Assembly: GCA_033220425.1 (NCBI GenBank)
Contig: CM065648.1
Coordinates: forward strand, 1,178,001-1,242,000
DNA from: Lepraria neglecta
Lineage: Eukaryota; Ascomycota; Lecanoromycetes; Lecanorales; Stereocaulaceae
Direction of reading: 5' to 3'
Length of the DNA: 64,000 nucleotides
Shown here in pieces: positions 23,525 to 33,304 of the stretch. Within the stretch, counting starts at the first letter, position 1. Every line of letters begins with the position of its first letter. The notes under the pieces were generated by a model, which had not been told where the DNA came from, did no database searches, and worked only from the letters and a program-made list of their open reading frames with translations. The position numbers and the translations under genes are program-made.

Positions 23525-24005
23525 TGCATAGAGTGATCATTCTGGCAGTTGTCACCGTAACTATTCTATAAATATTGCTCTTCTTCTATCCAGGACCCCT
23601 TTTTTCATCCACGGCCGCACTTGTAAGCATAACAGTCCTGCAGTCGCTCCCATCGCTTTGGGTAGATCCCTTGCCTTTGCCGTCTCGCGTAGGATCCTCC
23701 CTAAAGCCCCTGTCACTTCCATTCAACTGGGTAGGTCCCTTGCCTTTCTCATCCCACTCCGGATCTACCACCACCCTCCACTCTCTGTCCTTATAGGCCG
23801 TCCCTAACTCACTCTGGAGCCACTTCTTTGCATTCGCGACATGCGGCGCAGCCCAGCCATGCATACTGTCCTAGTACTCGATGGTCTTCGCTAGGGGGAA
23901 AATCACAAGAAGAGTCCAATGTGTATCGTGCATGTTCACTGGTTCGAAAACATGTTCGACCTTCATCAAGTCTTTGCCTCCGATCTGGTCCAATGGGCGT
24001 CATGC
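23525..24005 (-). pseudogene. Ulp1-like relic C (His/Asp region with internal duplication)
   Basis: Minus-strand reading gives IGGKDLMKVE, then HDTHWTLLVIFP, a broken IEY-DSMHG, then VANAKKWLQSELGTAYKDRE. These match IGGKDLMKVE, NDAHWTLLVVSP, IEYFDSMHG and VKNIKTWIKSELGAEYNDRE of the gene at 5.2 kb. The stop in the IEY-DSMHG position and later frame loss make it a pseudogene. The GKGPTQLNGSDRGF block is repeated as GKGSTQSDGSDC a short distance on, an internal duplication of the Gln/Cys region. The end (about 23530-23560) again shows the TTA(R/K)MI motif. Confidence 0.75.
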
Positions 24006-24562
24006 ACGTTCACAGGAATGAAAACACGTTTAAAGAAAAAGAAAAAAAGCATTTATATGGATATATATGAACAGAGAATTCAAATGCGATAATCACTCAA
24101 CGAAAAAGTAGAAAATCATAGGGCAGACTCCATGCCATTGATGGAATTGAAGAAATCCTAAGTACGTGCATAATAATGCAGTCGGAAAAATTTCCAACTC
24201 ATGTCATCAGGCTCGAGCACTTCAGCCTTGGCTGGCGCTCAGCTGTGTTACTGGCAGCCTGTTAGGAACTGTCAGCTTGAGTTCGCATAGTTCGAGTGGA
24301 GGAAATCAAGGAGGAAGCGATAGATCAGAAAGTCCGTTTGGCAGGACGGTCACGTCTCCACAAGAGCCAAAGCTCTAGTCAGATAGGGGCGACACGATGT
24401 TCATCATATTTACTAGAGGCTTGGGAAAGGATAGGGGATGCGTTTACTCTTGGAATGTGTCCTGAGGCGCGTCCGTGGCTGTCGTGTTTCTGCTTTAGAT
24501 CCTCCGCTGGCAACGCTGGTCGTTGCGGTGTGTGTCGTAGTTGTTCGTGTGATCGGTGTCAT
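24006..24562. other. Intergenic region between Ulp1 relics and POP5
   Basis: About 550 bp. The first part is A-rich. Open frames at 24296-24973 (+) are the antisense of POP5 exon 2 and are not genes. Confidence 0.45.
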
Positions 24563-25239
24563 TCAATCGCCCTCATCCTCAAAATCCACATCCATCTCAT
24601 CCTCCTCATCAGAAACATCCGAGCCAGCAATGTCCCTCCTCTTACCATTCCCACTCACTCCCAACGCCTCCGCATCAGGCTGGCTAAGCAACCCAATCAA
24701 CCCATCCGCACTCCCCTCCCCGCCCCTCTTCGCCCTCAATATAGCAGCTCTAGCCCTCTTAATCGCTTCCTGCTCAGCCTTCTTAATGGTCCCCGAAGTC
24801 CTCACCACCTGCATCACACACGGTCTTGGAGGCGCCTGCTTCGAATTCTTGGGAAGATGTGTCATGTACGCGAGAGCTCCCCACACGAGACGGTAATGGT
24901 CGCGCGAGCAGCGGATTATGGCTGTGGAGGTTGCAGGGGAGAGGTATTTGACTGGTTGTGTTGTGTTAGCTGATTGTAGATTGAGACAGATGGTGTGCGT
25001 GAACCATTGAGGCTGGAAGAGACTAGGCCGAGTCCATAGTCGCCGTAGAGGAGTAGTACCTGGTCTCTGATTGCTCGAGCGAGAAGCTGGGGTGTCAGTT
25101 CATTGGGGCTTGGTCTATGGAATTGGACAAGGTGTGGTAGGCTTTTCTCGGGTGTGTCAGATGTGATTTTTGACTTGGAATCTGCAGACTCAGGGTAAAG
25201 GATATGTACGAGGAGGTAGCGGTGCTTGATGCGCACCAT
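24563..25239 (-). CDS. POP5: RNase P/MRP subunit Pop5, 207 aa
   Basis: Protein subunit of the ribonucleoprotein enzymes that mature tRNA 5' ends and pre-rRNA. Two exons, 25239-25005 and 24951-24563 (624 nt), with a 53-nt intron. The start MVRIKHRYLLVHILYP is the Pop5/Rpp14 signature. Further matches are LLARAIRDQVLLLYGDYGLG and, after the join LN|VKYLSPATSTAIIRCSRDHY, the diagnostic SRDHYRLVWGALAYM block. The C-terminus is a basic helix (IKKAEQEAIKRARAAILRAKR) and an acidic end (SDEEDEMDVDFEDEGD), both common in fungal Pop5. An in-frame ATG nine codons upstream is less likely as start. Confidence 0.93.
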
Positions 25240-25796
25240 GATTGGCAAAGAATGGGACCATCGCAAGTAGAGAAAGTTTTGAGGAAGAGAAAGGACGTGG
25301 CAGGTTTAGCCGGGTCGGGAAGCAGCTCGACGGGAGATCCACCCGCTGCGGGCACTAAGCTAGCAGAGCGGATGCGGAAGGTAATCCGAAGAAAGTTCAA
25401 GGACGCTCGATTGAAAACCTCCAAAGGGACTAGCTAGCATGTTGAACATTATGAGGGCTGGCTTTACATTAAAAGAGACTTGCCAGCACAAGACACTGTC
25501 AAGGAATTTCGGCTTAGTGAGAGGTAGAAGCAGCAAAGGGTCTTGGTTTGAAAGATTAACAACGACTTCAGAACAGCAAAGGCCTTGAGCATAGAGACAC
25601 GTTGGAGGGGACAAGGGAGAGCAGCAGAAATTCAGCGATTGGAGCGCGAGGATTGAATAAGGGCAAAAGCAGCGACGGACTCGAGCTCCGAGACAGCTTC
25701 TTGCCGAGTTCTTGGAACACTAGATCTCAGGTTTCAAGCGGGCGAACATTCCCTGGTCGTTAGGCAAAGCCACCATACAAACACCTGGCACACTCA
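25240..25796. other. Intergenic region, nothing recognised
   Basis: About 560 bp between divergent POP5 and the small membrane protein gene. It should carry both promoters. Short open frames have no family features. Confidence 0.45.
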
Positions 25797-26195
25797 ATGT
25801 CTTTCACATCATGGATATCCTTCCTGGCTGCCCTTCTGGTTTCTTACACTGTTCTCCGTAGTGGTCTAGGCAAACTCACATCTCAAGTCACTGACGAGGT
25901 TCACGAAAGATACCTTGTCAGAGAGAATCCTGTCAGAGAGAATCCTGTTCAAGAGAATGAAACCAGATCCGTATACTCATTCACCTCAGTATCTCCAGGA
26001 ACGATGAAGGAGGTCAGAGCTGTAATTGACCTTATCTGTGGAGTACTGCTACTTGTCCCTTCGTGGAGGAGGATAGGCGCGGCGACAGCATTGGCTCTGC
26101 TGGCAATTGGGCTCATTCGATGCTTGAGAAACGGGACTTCACTGGTACCACCATTGACAATGATGACATTGAGTGCTCTGGTATGGTTTCTGTAA
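25797..26195 (+). CDS. Small multi-pass membrane protein, 132 aa
   Basis: I do not recognise the family with certainty. Three or four hydrophobic helices are visible: WISFLAALLVSYTVLRSG, then after a polar loop AVIDLICGVLLLVPSWRRIG, ATALALLAIGLIRCL and PLTMMTLSALVWFL. The arrangement recalls DoxX-like small membrane proteins, which is only a guess. The loop contains a tandem VRENPVRENPVQEN repeat. It is an intact single exon and sits convergent to cnxE, 157 bp away. Confidence 0.5.
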   Translation: MSFTSWISFLAALLVSYTVLRSGLGKLTSQVTDEVHERYLVRENPVRENPVQENETRSVYSFTSVSPGTMKEVRAVIDLICGVLLLVPSWRRIGAATALALLAIGLIRCLRNGTSLVPPLTMMTLSALVWFL

Positions 26196-26352
26196 CCACA
26201 AAGATAGAGGATGCAAAAATCTTTTGGATTGAGAGGTCAGACTAGATGATATGTGGTCCTTGGAGCACATTGCTATTGTACAAGAAAAGAAAATCCTCTT
26301 TTCATGCAAATAAGCCAAAGACGAATGTGCAAATGAGCAATGATCAAAGAAT

Positions 26353-28920
26353 TCAAAGGCCACCAATCAGCAGGGCATCGACGACCTCTCCTTTCGGGGC
26401 TGTCCACTCTTTTGCTGGTAAGCACAGCAATCCGTTCGCCCGCCTCAGACTCGTTACTTTCGAACTCCGCTGGCCTCCGGTACTTGTTGCGTGGAGCAAT
26501 CCATTAGGCCCAGGTGTTAGAGATACTCTGTGGTATTCCGGCCTCTTTGGATCACAGCGGACGTCTTCCTCAAGTTGAGCCTTCACCCTCGGTAGGCCAT
26601 GCGGCCCTTGCTTTCCGCTGGAGTATTGTAATGATGGAAGGATAAAGAGGTGTGATGTCACAAGTGCCGACGCGGGATTGCCTGGCAAGCTGAAGACGAG
26701 CCTAGTGGCTGGGTTGCCGTCGTTGGTTTTGAGAGGTACTGTGGCGAAGGTGGTGGGCTTGCCGGGCTTCATGTTGACGCGACCAAAGTGGATTGTGCCA
26801 CCAAGAGAGCGCTCAAGTGTTGGCTTGAGGAGGTCAAGCTCGCCCATGGATACGCCGCCTGAGGTAACGATGACGTCTAGGTTGCGGAGGGCGTTGCGCA
26901 AGTGTTTTTCGAGGGAGCCGGGTCTAATGGTCAGGGTGTCAGAGGTGTAGAGATGACACAGGAAGATGGGACGACGGAAATGGTGGTGATGGAAGAGGTG
27001 TTCAAGTAGAGATGTTGGAGGAGAGATGTTGGAGGAGAGATGGTGGAGGAGGGATGGTGGAGGAGAGATGGTGGAGGAGAGGTGGTCAAGCAGTGGTGGC
27101 CAAGTAGAGATGGGGAACGAGAGTTGTTGGAGGAGAGATGGTAGCGGAGAGATGGTGGAGGAGGGTTGGTGGAGGATATGTAGTGGAAGAGAGTGTGTGA
27201 AGGAAAAATGGTGAATCAGAAATGGTGAAGGGAAGATAGTGAAGGAAGTGGTGATGAAGCAAGATGGGGGTACGCACTTGTCTTTCGCAATACCACAATC
27301 GACCACATGGAAGCCCCACCCTTTGATCGCAGCCATGAGAGTTGGTCGATTGCAGTCTCGAACTTCGCCCAATTGCAGAGGTCCTGTTCTGTCATGCATC
27401 ACAATCTCATCGCCGGTGCTTAGTACACCAATCACCGGCTTTCTGTAAACTATGACCTCTGCTTTTCCTACGGACGCAAGCAAGCCCAACTCGCCTCCAA
27501 CGGCAGTGATCTCTTCTCCTTTTCTCAAGACGACTTCTCCGGCTTTGATGTCGCTGCCGATCTCTCTTATGTTCTCATCTGCTCTGACTTGATCTGTGAG
27601 GATCTCCACGACCTTTTCTTCTTGGCTATCATCAGTCGTGCTCCTAAGGACGGTGTCTTCGACCATCACTACTGAGTTTGCTCCGGGAGGAAGTGGAGCG
27701 CCTGTGGTAATTCGGGCAATCTGTCCGCGTTGTAGCGTTGGTATTTCGCCTGGTGCGGCATGAGAGATTGATGCCACTGGGAACATGCCCTTGGTGCTTG
27801 GTCCGTTTTCAGACACGATGACAGCGTAGCCATCGACGATGCTTGCTCGATATGCTGGCACAGGGTCGTTGGCCTTGACGTCCTCGGCGAGGACATATCC
27901 TACAAGTAATCCGTTGACCAGCATGTTGATGGTTTCGGGAGCTGGAGAGTTTGCTAAGATAACGTCGACAGCGTCCTCAACGGGCAGCATTGGGTACGGC
28001 GACTCGCGATATCGGTTGGTTGGGCCTGCTCGAGGATCATTTGATATCGGCCGGTCTTCGGGTCGTGTATGAGCTTTCGGCACAACATGGCCTCCATGGT
28101 TATGCGTATGATCATGGCTATGAACATGATCATCGTGGTGATGCTTTTGTCGTTTGTTACCACTGACTCCGGCGTCCTCTTCGAGCTTTTTGACGCCTCC
28201 GGTATGGAGTTCCCTGGAATCGCCACCTGCAGCTTGCTGGCAGGCATGTGGCATTAGTCTGAGAATAGCTTGTAGATTCTCTTTGGCGCCTTTTGGTGAG
28301 CCTGGTAGCGTAACGATCAATGTCTTATTGCGTACCCCTGCCACGGGCCTGGACATTAGAGCAACTGCAGGCATGCGTATTAGCGCAAGCAGATGTCTCG
28401 CATAAAGCAATTCAATTGAACATGTAAACAATTCATCGAACGAAGCCTCGAGTCTTCAAAGTTTTTTCTGCTCGAGACGCTAGACTGCAAGATAAGATCG
28501 AATTGAGACCTACAAGGCGTAACCTCCAACGATGCTTGAAGCATGCCGTGACTACTTCATGTCAGCTCCATGTCCTCATCTCTGATCTTGGACCCATTCA
28601 AGAACTCACACAAGTCCAGGTGCATGTCTGTGCAAGAGGGGAGTGACGGCCTCCGGCGTATTGTCCTTGACAGCGAAGCCAGTGCCACCAGTCGTAATCA
28701 AAAGATTGACAAAGTCTTCTCCATCGCAGTACCGAGTAACGGCACGCTGAATAGCAAGAACATCATCTGGCAGAATATCGCGCCTGGTAAAGTCCCATTG
28801 ATCATTGCCGTCGATGGCAATAACATCTGAGAGTATGTCGCCCGCTTTGTCTGTTGATGGGTCTTGGAATGCTGTGTCTGAGATGATGAGGATCGCTGCT
28901 TGGAGCCTGGGCTTGTCCAT
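26353..28920 (-). CDS. cnxE: Gephyrin-type molybdenum cofactor synthesis protein (MogA-MoeA fusion), 668 aa
   Basis: Two-domain enzyme of Moco synthesis: the MogA/G domain adenylates molybdopterin and the MoeA/E domain inserts molybdate. Four exons: 28920-28610, 28551-28514, 28364-27278 and 26923-26353 (2007 nt). The N-terminal domain shows AAILIISDTAF and LLITTGGTGF, then LVHGMLQASLEVTPFALMSRPVAG across two introns, and TLPGSPKGAKENLQ. The linker is His-rich (KHHHDDHVHSHDHTHNHGGH). The MoeA domain shows SIVDGYAV, ARITTGAPLPPGANSVVMVED, VLSTGDEI, TSGGVSMGE and FSLPGNPASALVT. The intron 26924-27277 is 354 nt, a multiple of three with no in-frame stop, and carries a minisatellite; it is removed here because DK|PGSLEKHLRNAL restores the family sequence. 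Upstream ATG at 28950 is a less likely start. Confidence 0.9.
27006..27190. repeat. Purine-rich minisatellite inside the cnxE intron
   Basis: About ten degenerate copies of a 15-bp unit such as GGTGGAGGAGAGATG (plus-strand view), some diverged. It makes most of the unusually long third intron. On the coding strand it is pyrimidine-rich (CATCTCTCCTCCACC). Confidence 0.8.
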
Positions 28921-29455
28921 TGTAGATAAGGTAGGGCTGTTACTATGCAAAGTCTACAAAGGCCGAGTCAGGCCATGACAAAATAGGATAAGAAAGCTGA
29001 AGTGGTGGAGTTTGAAAAGTTTGAGAAGGTGGAGTAGGGAGGATTGTTTAAATATTACGGAATGCCCGGTGGTGAAGTCACGGCGGGAATGGAGTGCAGT
29101 GAAGGCTGTCAAGATTCATTCCAATGCTGAAAAACTTCAAAGAAGAATGCAGAAGTGAGAAGTATGAAAAGTTTGAGAGGGTGGAGGAAAGAGGAATCTG
29201 AAGTTCTACGCGATGCCGGTAGTGAAGTCACGAGAGTGGTGAATGAGCACTGTGAAGCTGATCAATTCACTTTAAGTTACAATTTTACTATCCGCGCCCT
29301 GAATTCAACGCCTTCACGGATCCTGTAGTATAATGGGAGGACCACACTTTCCTCCCAAAACGCCTGTAAATGCCTCCTAGACTATACATATCAACATCCA
29401 TCGATGACTAGCCACTTCGTTGACTCTCCTATTTCTGTACTGCTTATGCAATACC
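28921..29455. repeat. Intergenic region with a diverged direct duplication
   Basis: Upstream of cnxE and downstream of VMA16. Two imperfect direct copies of about 130 bp lie at about 28989-29120 and 29141-29275. Shared landmarks are GAAAAGTTTGAGA/GGGTGGAG, then CGATGCC or GGAATGCC, then GGT(G/A)GTGAAGTCACG, then CACTGTGAAG/GCAGTGAAGG. No gene is present. Confidence 0.65.
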
Positions 29456-30269
29456 CTATGAGAACTCTGGCGCCTTGCTGGACACGAGCAGACCAATGAT
29501 GAGCCCAAACAATCCTAGCACCGAACTGAAGATCTCAACCACGAGAACCTTCACGAATCTGGAGAAGTCATTAGCCTCCACCTACCTGGCGCAGGTATTT
29601 CCTGGTATTCCACTCACAAGCTTGGATCCGCAGCATCAGCCAACGCTGCACTACTTCCATTGATGCCCACCGAAACACCACATATCAGGTTGCACATCCC
29701 CACAGTCAACCCTGACCAGAACAGTGCATAGCCAGTGTATTGGTTCGCCCCCGAGTAAACACCCGGTCCTTCGACTAGGTTGAGTTTTGCTGAGAAGACG
29801 ATTGACATGATGACTCCGTAGATCGCGACGACCTCACAGAAAATGATCGAGATCAAATTCTTCGTTCGTATCCGAGGTGCTTTGACACCGCCGCCAAGTA
29901 TTGAGGAGCCGGTAATGAAGATGCCCCTGCCGAATGCTGATAAGTCCCTTCTCCTTTCGAACTGTAATTTCCCAGACATACCATGCTGCCCCAACAACTG
30001 ATAAGCCGATGCAGAGACCGATGCCTAGATCTGCCCACGCGTATGGGGAGACGCTCTCTAAGAATTGTCCGACCTGTAGAGCGCCGTCAGATGCTATCCA
30101 GCTTGTCCATCCCGAGTATGACCGACATTGAAAGCTTCTCCATCTCCAGTGAACAGTAGATCTGCATCCTGATGAGCATGAATCAACAGGTAGAAGGCGC
30201 GATGTCCTTACAGAGTCCCACAACTCCCAGAGCGGCGGTAGCACCGCCAGCTCCATAGTACAGACTCAT
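29456..30269 (-). CDS. VMA16: V-type ATPase proteolipid subunit c'' (Vma16), 198 aa
   Basis: Membrane-rotor subunit of the vacuolar proton pump. Five exons: 30269-30212, 30161-30127, 30073-29982, 29926-29618 and 29558-29456 (597 nt), with introns of 50-59 nt. After splicing it reads [100 protein letters not shown], and ends [20 protein letters not shown]. The essential glutamate lies in [11 protein letters not shown], and the extra N-terminal helix separates c'' from c and c'. Length matches filamentous fungi. The second intron donor (GTCGGT at 30126) is weak and was set by phase. Confidence 0.93.
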
Positions 30270-30469
30270 GACTCGTGTTAAGCAGCAAAGGACTAGAGAA
30301 TGGCTAGAGGAGGTGGAGGCAGACGTATCGACGACCGAGCGTTTGGAAGCGAAGATGTCATGAAGCGCAGCCGCTAGCGCAGAACATGACTCAAGCAACA
30401 CCTCAACAGTCTTTCCGAACCTCTCTTTTCTTCCCTCCTCAACCACACTTGCTCAACTAAGTTGCAAGT
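30270..30469. promoter_or_regulatory. Bidirectional promoter VMA16/TOA2
   Basis: There are 200 bp between divergent start codons. Confidence 0.55.
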
Positions 30470-30923
30470 ATGGCCACCGCTGGATCTTACTATGAGCTCT
30501 ACCGGGGAAGCAGGTACTGCGCAGCTACTTTCTTGAGGCTGCTCTTAATACTAATAGGATTTCTTTTGTAGTATCGGTATGTCTCTCATTGACACACTCG
30601 ACGAAATGGTTCACACCGGCCGCATCGAGCCCCAGACCGCCATGAAAGTCATGACTTCCTTCGACAAAGCCATCACCGAGGTGCTGGCTGACAAAGTCAA
30701 GGCTCGCATGAACTTCAAGGTACAAATGTCGAGGGGTCTCTGGGTGGGGACTATGGCTGACAGTGCATGCTTGAAGGGCCATCTCGATACCTACCGCTTC
30801 TGCGACGAAGTCTGGACGTTCCTTATCAAGGATGTCAACTTCAAGCTGGACAATCAGAATAATGTCACGGCGGATAAGATCAAGATCGTGAGCTGCAATG
30901 CAAAGAAGCCTGGTGAGCAGTAG
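30470..30923 (+). CDS. TOA2: TFIIA small (gamma) subunit Toa2, 112 aa
   Basis: General transcription factor that stabilises TBP on TATA DNA. Three exons: 30470-30513, 30572-30719 and 30777-30923 (339 nt), introns of 58 and 57 nt. [20 protein letters not shown] is followed by [20 protein letters not shown] (four-helix-bundle part) and, after the second intron, [20 protein letters not shown] and KIVSCNAKK (beta-barrel part). The YELYR(G/R)SSIG start and FCDEVWTF block are invariant in the family. Length is typical (about 105-125 aa). Confidence 0.95.
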
Positions 30924-31860
30924 GATGTCGGTGGGGATGGAGATACAGAAGGCTGGCAAGAGCGTTCTACATTACGATTCTACGATCCGAGAATGAGACA
31001 TTGCATTCATATGGGGTTGAAAGGGGTTCCTACATCAAGGATTTGGCGTCGATGTGGAGGGACATGGCAAGATACCCGCATGGCAAAAGGCGTTTGATAG
31101 AAATCTATCTGAAATACATGCGTTTACGCTCTACCCAACATTTGCAAAGTGGGATCTCGTCACATGGTGAACACTCGAGGCTACTAAATTCCTCTAGGGC
31201 TTTTACCGGCGACAAATTTGGGCTTTGTTTGTTCCTGAAAGATTTCTTATCCTGCGAATTGGGCTCTCTGGAGCAAAAAGCTTCGGCTTTGTTTGTGATC
31301 AAGGTACGCTTTGAGGCATGGGTATTTGACGAACTCTGCAGAAACTAGGGCTTTTGACTATTGGACGAGAGAAAGACGACGGGTCGAGTGAGCCTGTAGA
31401 TCGAGGAAGCATCTTGAGTTGAACGGTTGAGGAGACAAATTGAGAAAGGCTTGAATTTATGGGGGGGCGTCAAGGAGATAAGAACTTGCAAGTGATGGGT
31501 GAGACAGGGCCAAACCAAAAGGGCTTGTTCGGCACGAGGGGGATGCATAGTATAATGCCCCTCTCCTCAAAAGCTCAAGTGGCTAGTCGCAGGAAAAGGA
31601 TCCTGGATCTGATATATCACAAAAAGGTGAGACGCAATGGTCACCATTTTTTTACTTGATACAATGAAATCGGCAGGTGGAGTACGCTTTGATAGCTTAC
31701 AGTGCCTTATTTGACTGACCGAATATTCGGGATATCCCTTTCTGGCACCGCGCATGTTCACGCAACGAGGTGCGCTTGTGAACCCTGCCATAAGCGCGAT
31801 CGCATACGTCATGAGATATTAACAGTTGAAAGGATGGAGGACTGTATACATACTGTACAT
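30924..31860. other. Gene-poor region downstream of TOA2
   Basis: About 940 bp. Short open frames on both strands (for example 31001-31348 +) have no family features and overlap antisense frames. Nothing is recognised. Confidence 0.45.
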
Positions 31861-32136
31861 TCACTCGTCAGAATTTACATCTCTTGAGCTCACTTTCTTT
31901 TTTGCTTTGGCCACATACCTGCTACCCTCTCCAACATCCTTAGCGCGTCTGTATCTCCCCATGTAACCTCCTTGTTCCTTTCGAATGTCATTCTCCCAGC
32001 ACACAATGCTCCCTGTAACGACAATATTGAAGACAATCTCTGAAGCCAACAATTTGATGCCAAGCACTAGCACGAGGACCCTAGCGGGTCTATCCGAAAC
32101 CAGCCTCCCAGGGCCACGTGGGGCAGGCGCAGCCAC
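31861..32136 (-). CDS. Possible small single-pass membrane protein, 91 aa
   Basis: Unknown family. It starts MAAPAPRGPGRLVSDRPARV, continues with one hydrophobic helix (VLVLVLGIKLLASEIVFNIV), then a basic tail rich in Lys/Arg (RYRRAKDVGEGSRYVAKAKK). The pattern of a short Pro-rich head, one membrane span and a basic tail is plausible for a small organelle membrane protein. It is divergent with the TMEM42-like gene at only 109 bp. Coding status rests on the open frame and composition, so it is moderately uncertain. Confidence 0.42.
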   Translation of the reverse strand: MAAPAPRGPGRLVSDRPARVLVLVLGIKLLASEIVFNIVVTGSIVCWENDIRKEQGGYMGRYRRAKDVGEGSRYVAKAKKKVSSRDVNSDE

Positions 32137-32245
32137 TCCCGAGATGCTCGATCCCTACGAGAAGCACTCACCATTAGATCTCTAACATCTCTGTACACAA
32201 TACCCTTTCAACATTGTATATACTTCCACCCTCACCCGACCCACT

Positions 32246-33045
32246 ATGGAGCCAGCAGCCGAACCTCTCATCCCCGAAGCCGTCCCCCCAGCCTCGCAAT
32301 CCAAATCTACAGCCCTCCCCAGCAAGCTCCCCTGGATACCTCTCGCCGCGGCGAGTGGAGCGTGTGCGGCTTTCAATGGCGTGTTTGCGAAGCTGTATGA
32401 CCTACTCATTGGCCAGCCGAAAATTGGATAGAGGAAGACTGACTTAGCGTATAGCACAACGACCGACATAACCTCCTCGTGGGCCGCTGCCATGTCGACC
32501 GCCCTCTCCCTCTCCCCCTCAAACAAATTCGTCGAATTCCTAATCCGCGCCTTTTTCTTCTCAATGAATCTAGCCTTCAACGCCCTAATGTGGGCTCTCT
32601 TCACCAGCGCCCTAACCCGCGCATCCTCCACAACTCGCGTCTCCATCATAAACACGAGTGCGAATTTCATGCTCACGGCGTTCTCGGGGTGGATGGTTTT
32701 CGGGGAGAAGTTGCCTGGGCTGTACGTATACTTTCTTGCTTTAATTCAAAAAGATCATTGTTTGGGCCACCGTACTCCATACGACGACGATTTCTGTGCA
32801 GAAAGAGGACTTGCTGACCGGATGACCATAGATGGTGGGTTGGGGCTGCGGGGTTGGTCGTGGGTAATGTGGTTATTGGGCGGAGGGATGAGGATGACGA
32901 TACAGCGAAGACTGAAAGCGGGAGAGAAGGGAGGAGAGAGGGGTATAGGGATGATGAGGGGGAGGAGGATGGGATTAGTGATGGGGTGGAACTTGTTGGG
33001 GAGGGGGTTAAGGGTGGCGGTGTAGGGGGAGGGGCTGAGAGGTAA
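32246..33045 (+). CDS. TMEM42/EamA-like multi-pass membrane protein, 209 aa
   Basis: Probable small drug/metabolite-transporter-like membrane protein (TMEM42 type); substrate unknown. Three exons: 32246-32394, 32455-32721 and 32832-33045 (630 nt); the introns are 60 and 110 nt. Helices are seen at LPWIPLAAASGACAAFNGVF, FLIRAFFFSMNLAFNALMWA, and the signature NTSANFMLTAFSGWMVFGE, followed after the second join by LWWVGAAGLVVGNVVIGRR. The tail is acidic and Gly-rich (RDDEGEEDGISDGVELVGEG). The assumed stop lies at a perfect GTAAGT (33042), so a further intron and short last exon are possible. Confidence 0.75.
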
Positions 33046-33304
33046 GTTGTACAGTTACGATTTGATTTCACGTCCATATACGCTTTTCGCGAACCTGGAC
33101 ATTTCTTTGGCTATGAAACGTATCTACTTGAGCGAAACATAGACGCAAGAGCATATAACAGCCCTCCTGCTGTGATATCAAACGTTCTTCATGAAGCATT
33201 TTCTCACTCTTGTCGTGTCGCAGGAAGCGAAAAGCATACAAAAAGCATGCCTAACCAGGCCCATAGTACGGCGCGGGAGGAGGTGCACCATAGCCATACG
33301 ACTG

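Noticed and set aside
25204-25437. Basic 77-codon plus-strand frame
   Set aside because: Antisense to the first codons and promoter of POP5; the basic composition is a by-product.
26924-27277. Counting the Ser/Pro/Leu-rich segment as normal cnxE coding sequence
   Set aside because: It breaks the MoeA domain, has intron ends, and its removal restores DKPGSLEKHL; kept only as a possible retained form.
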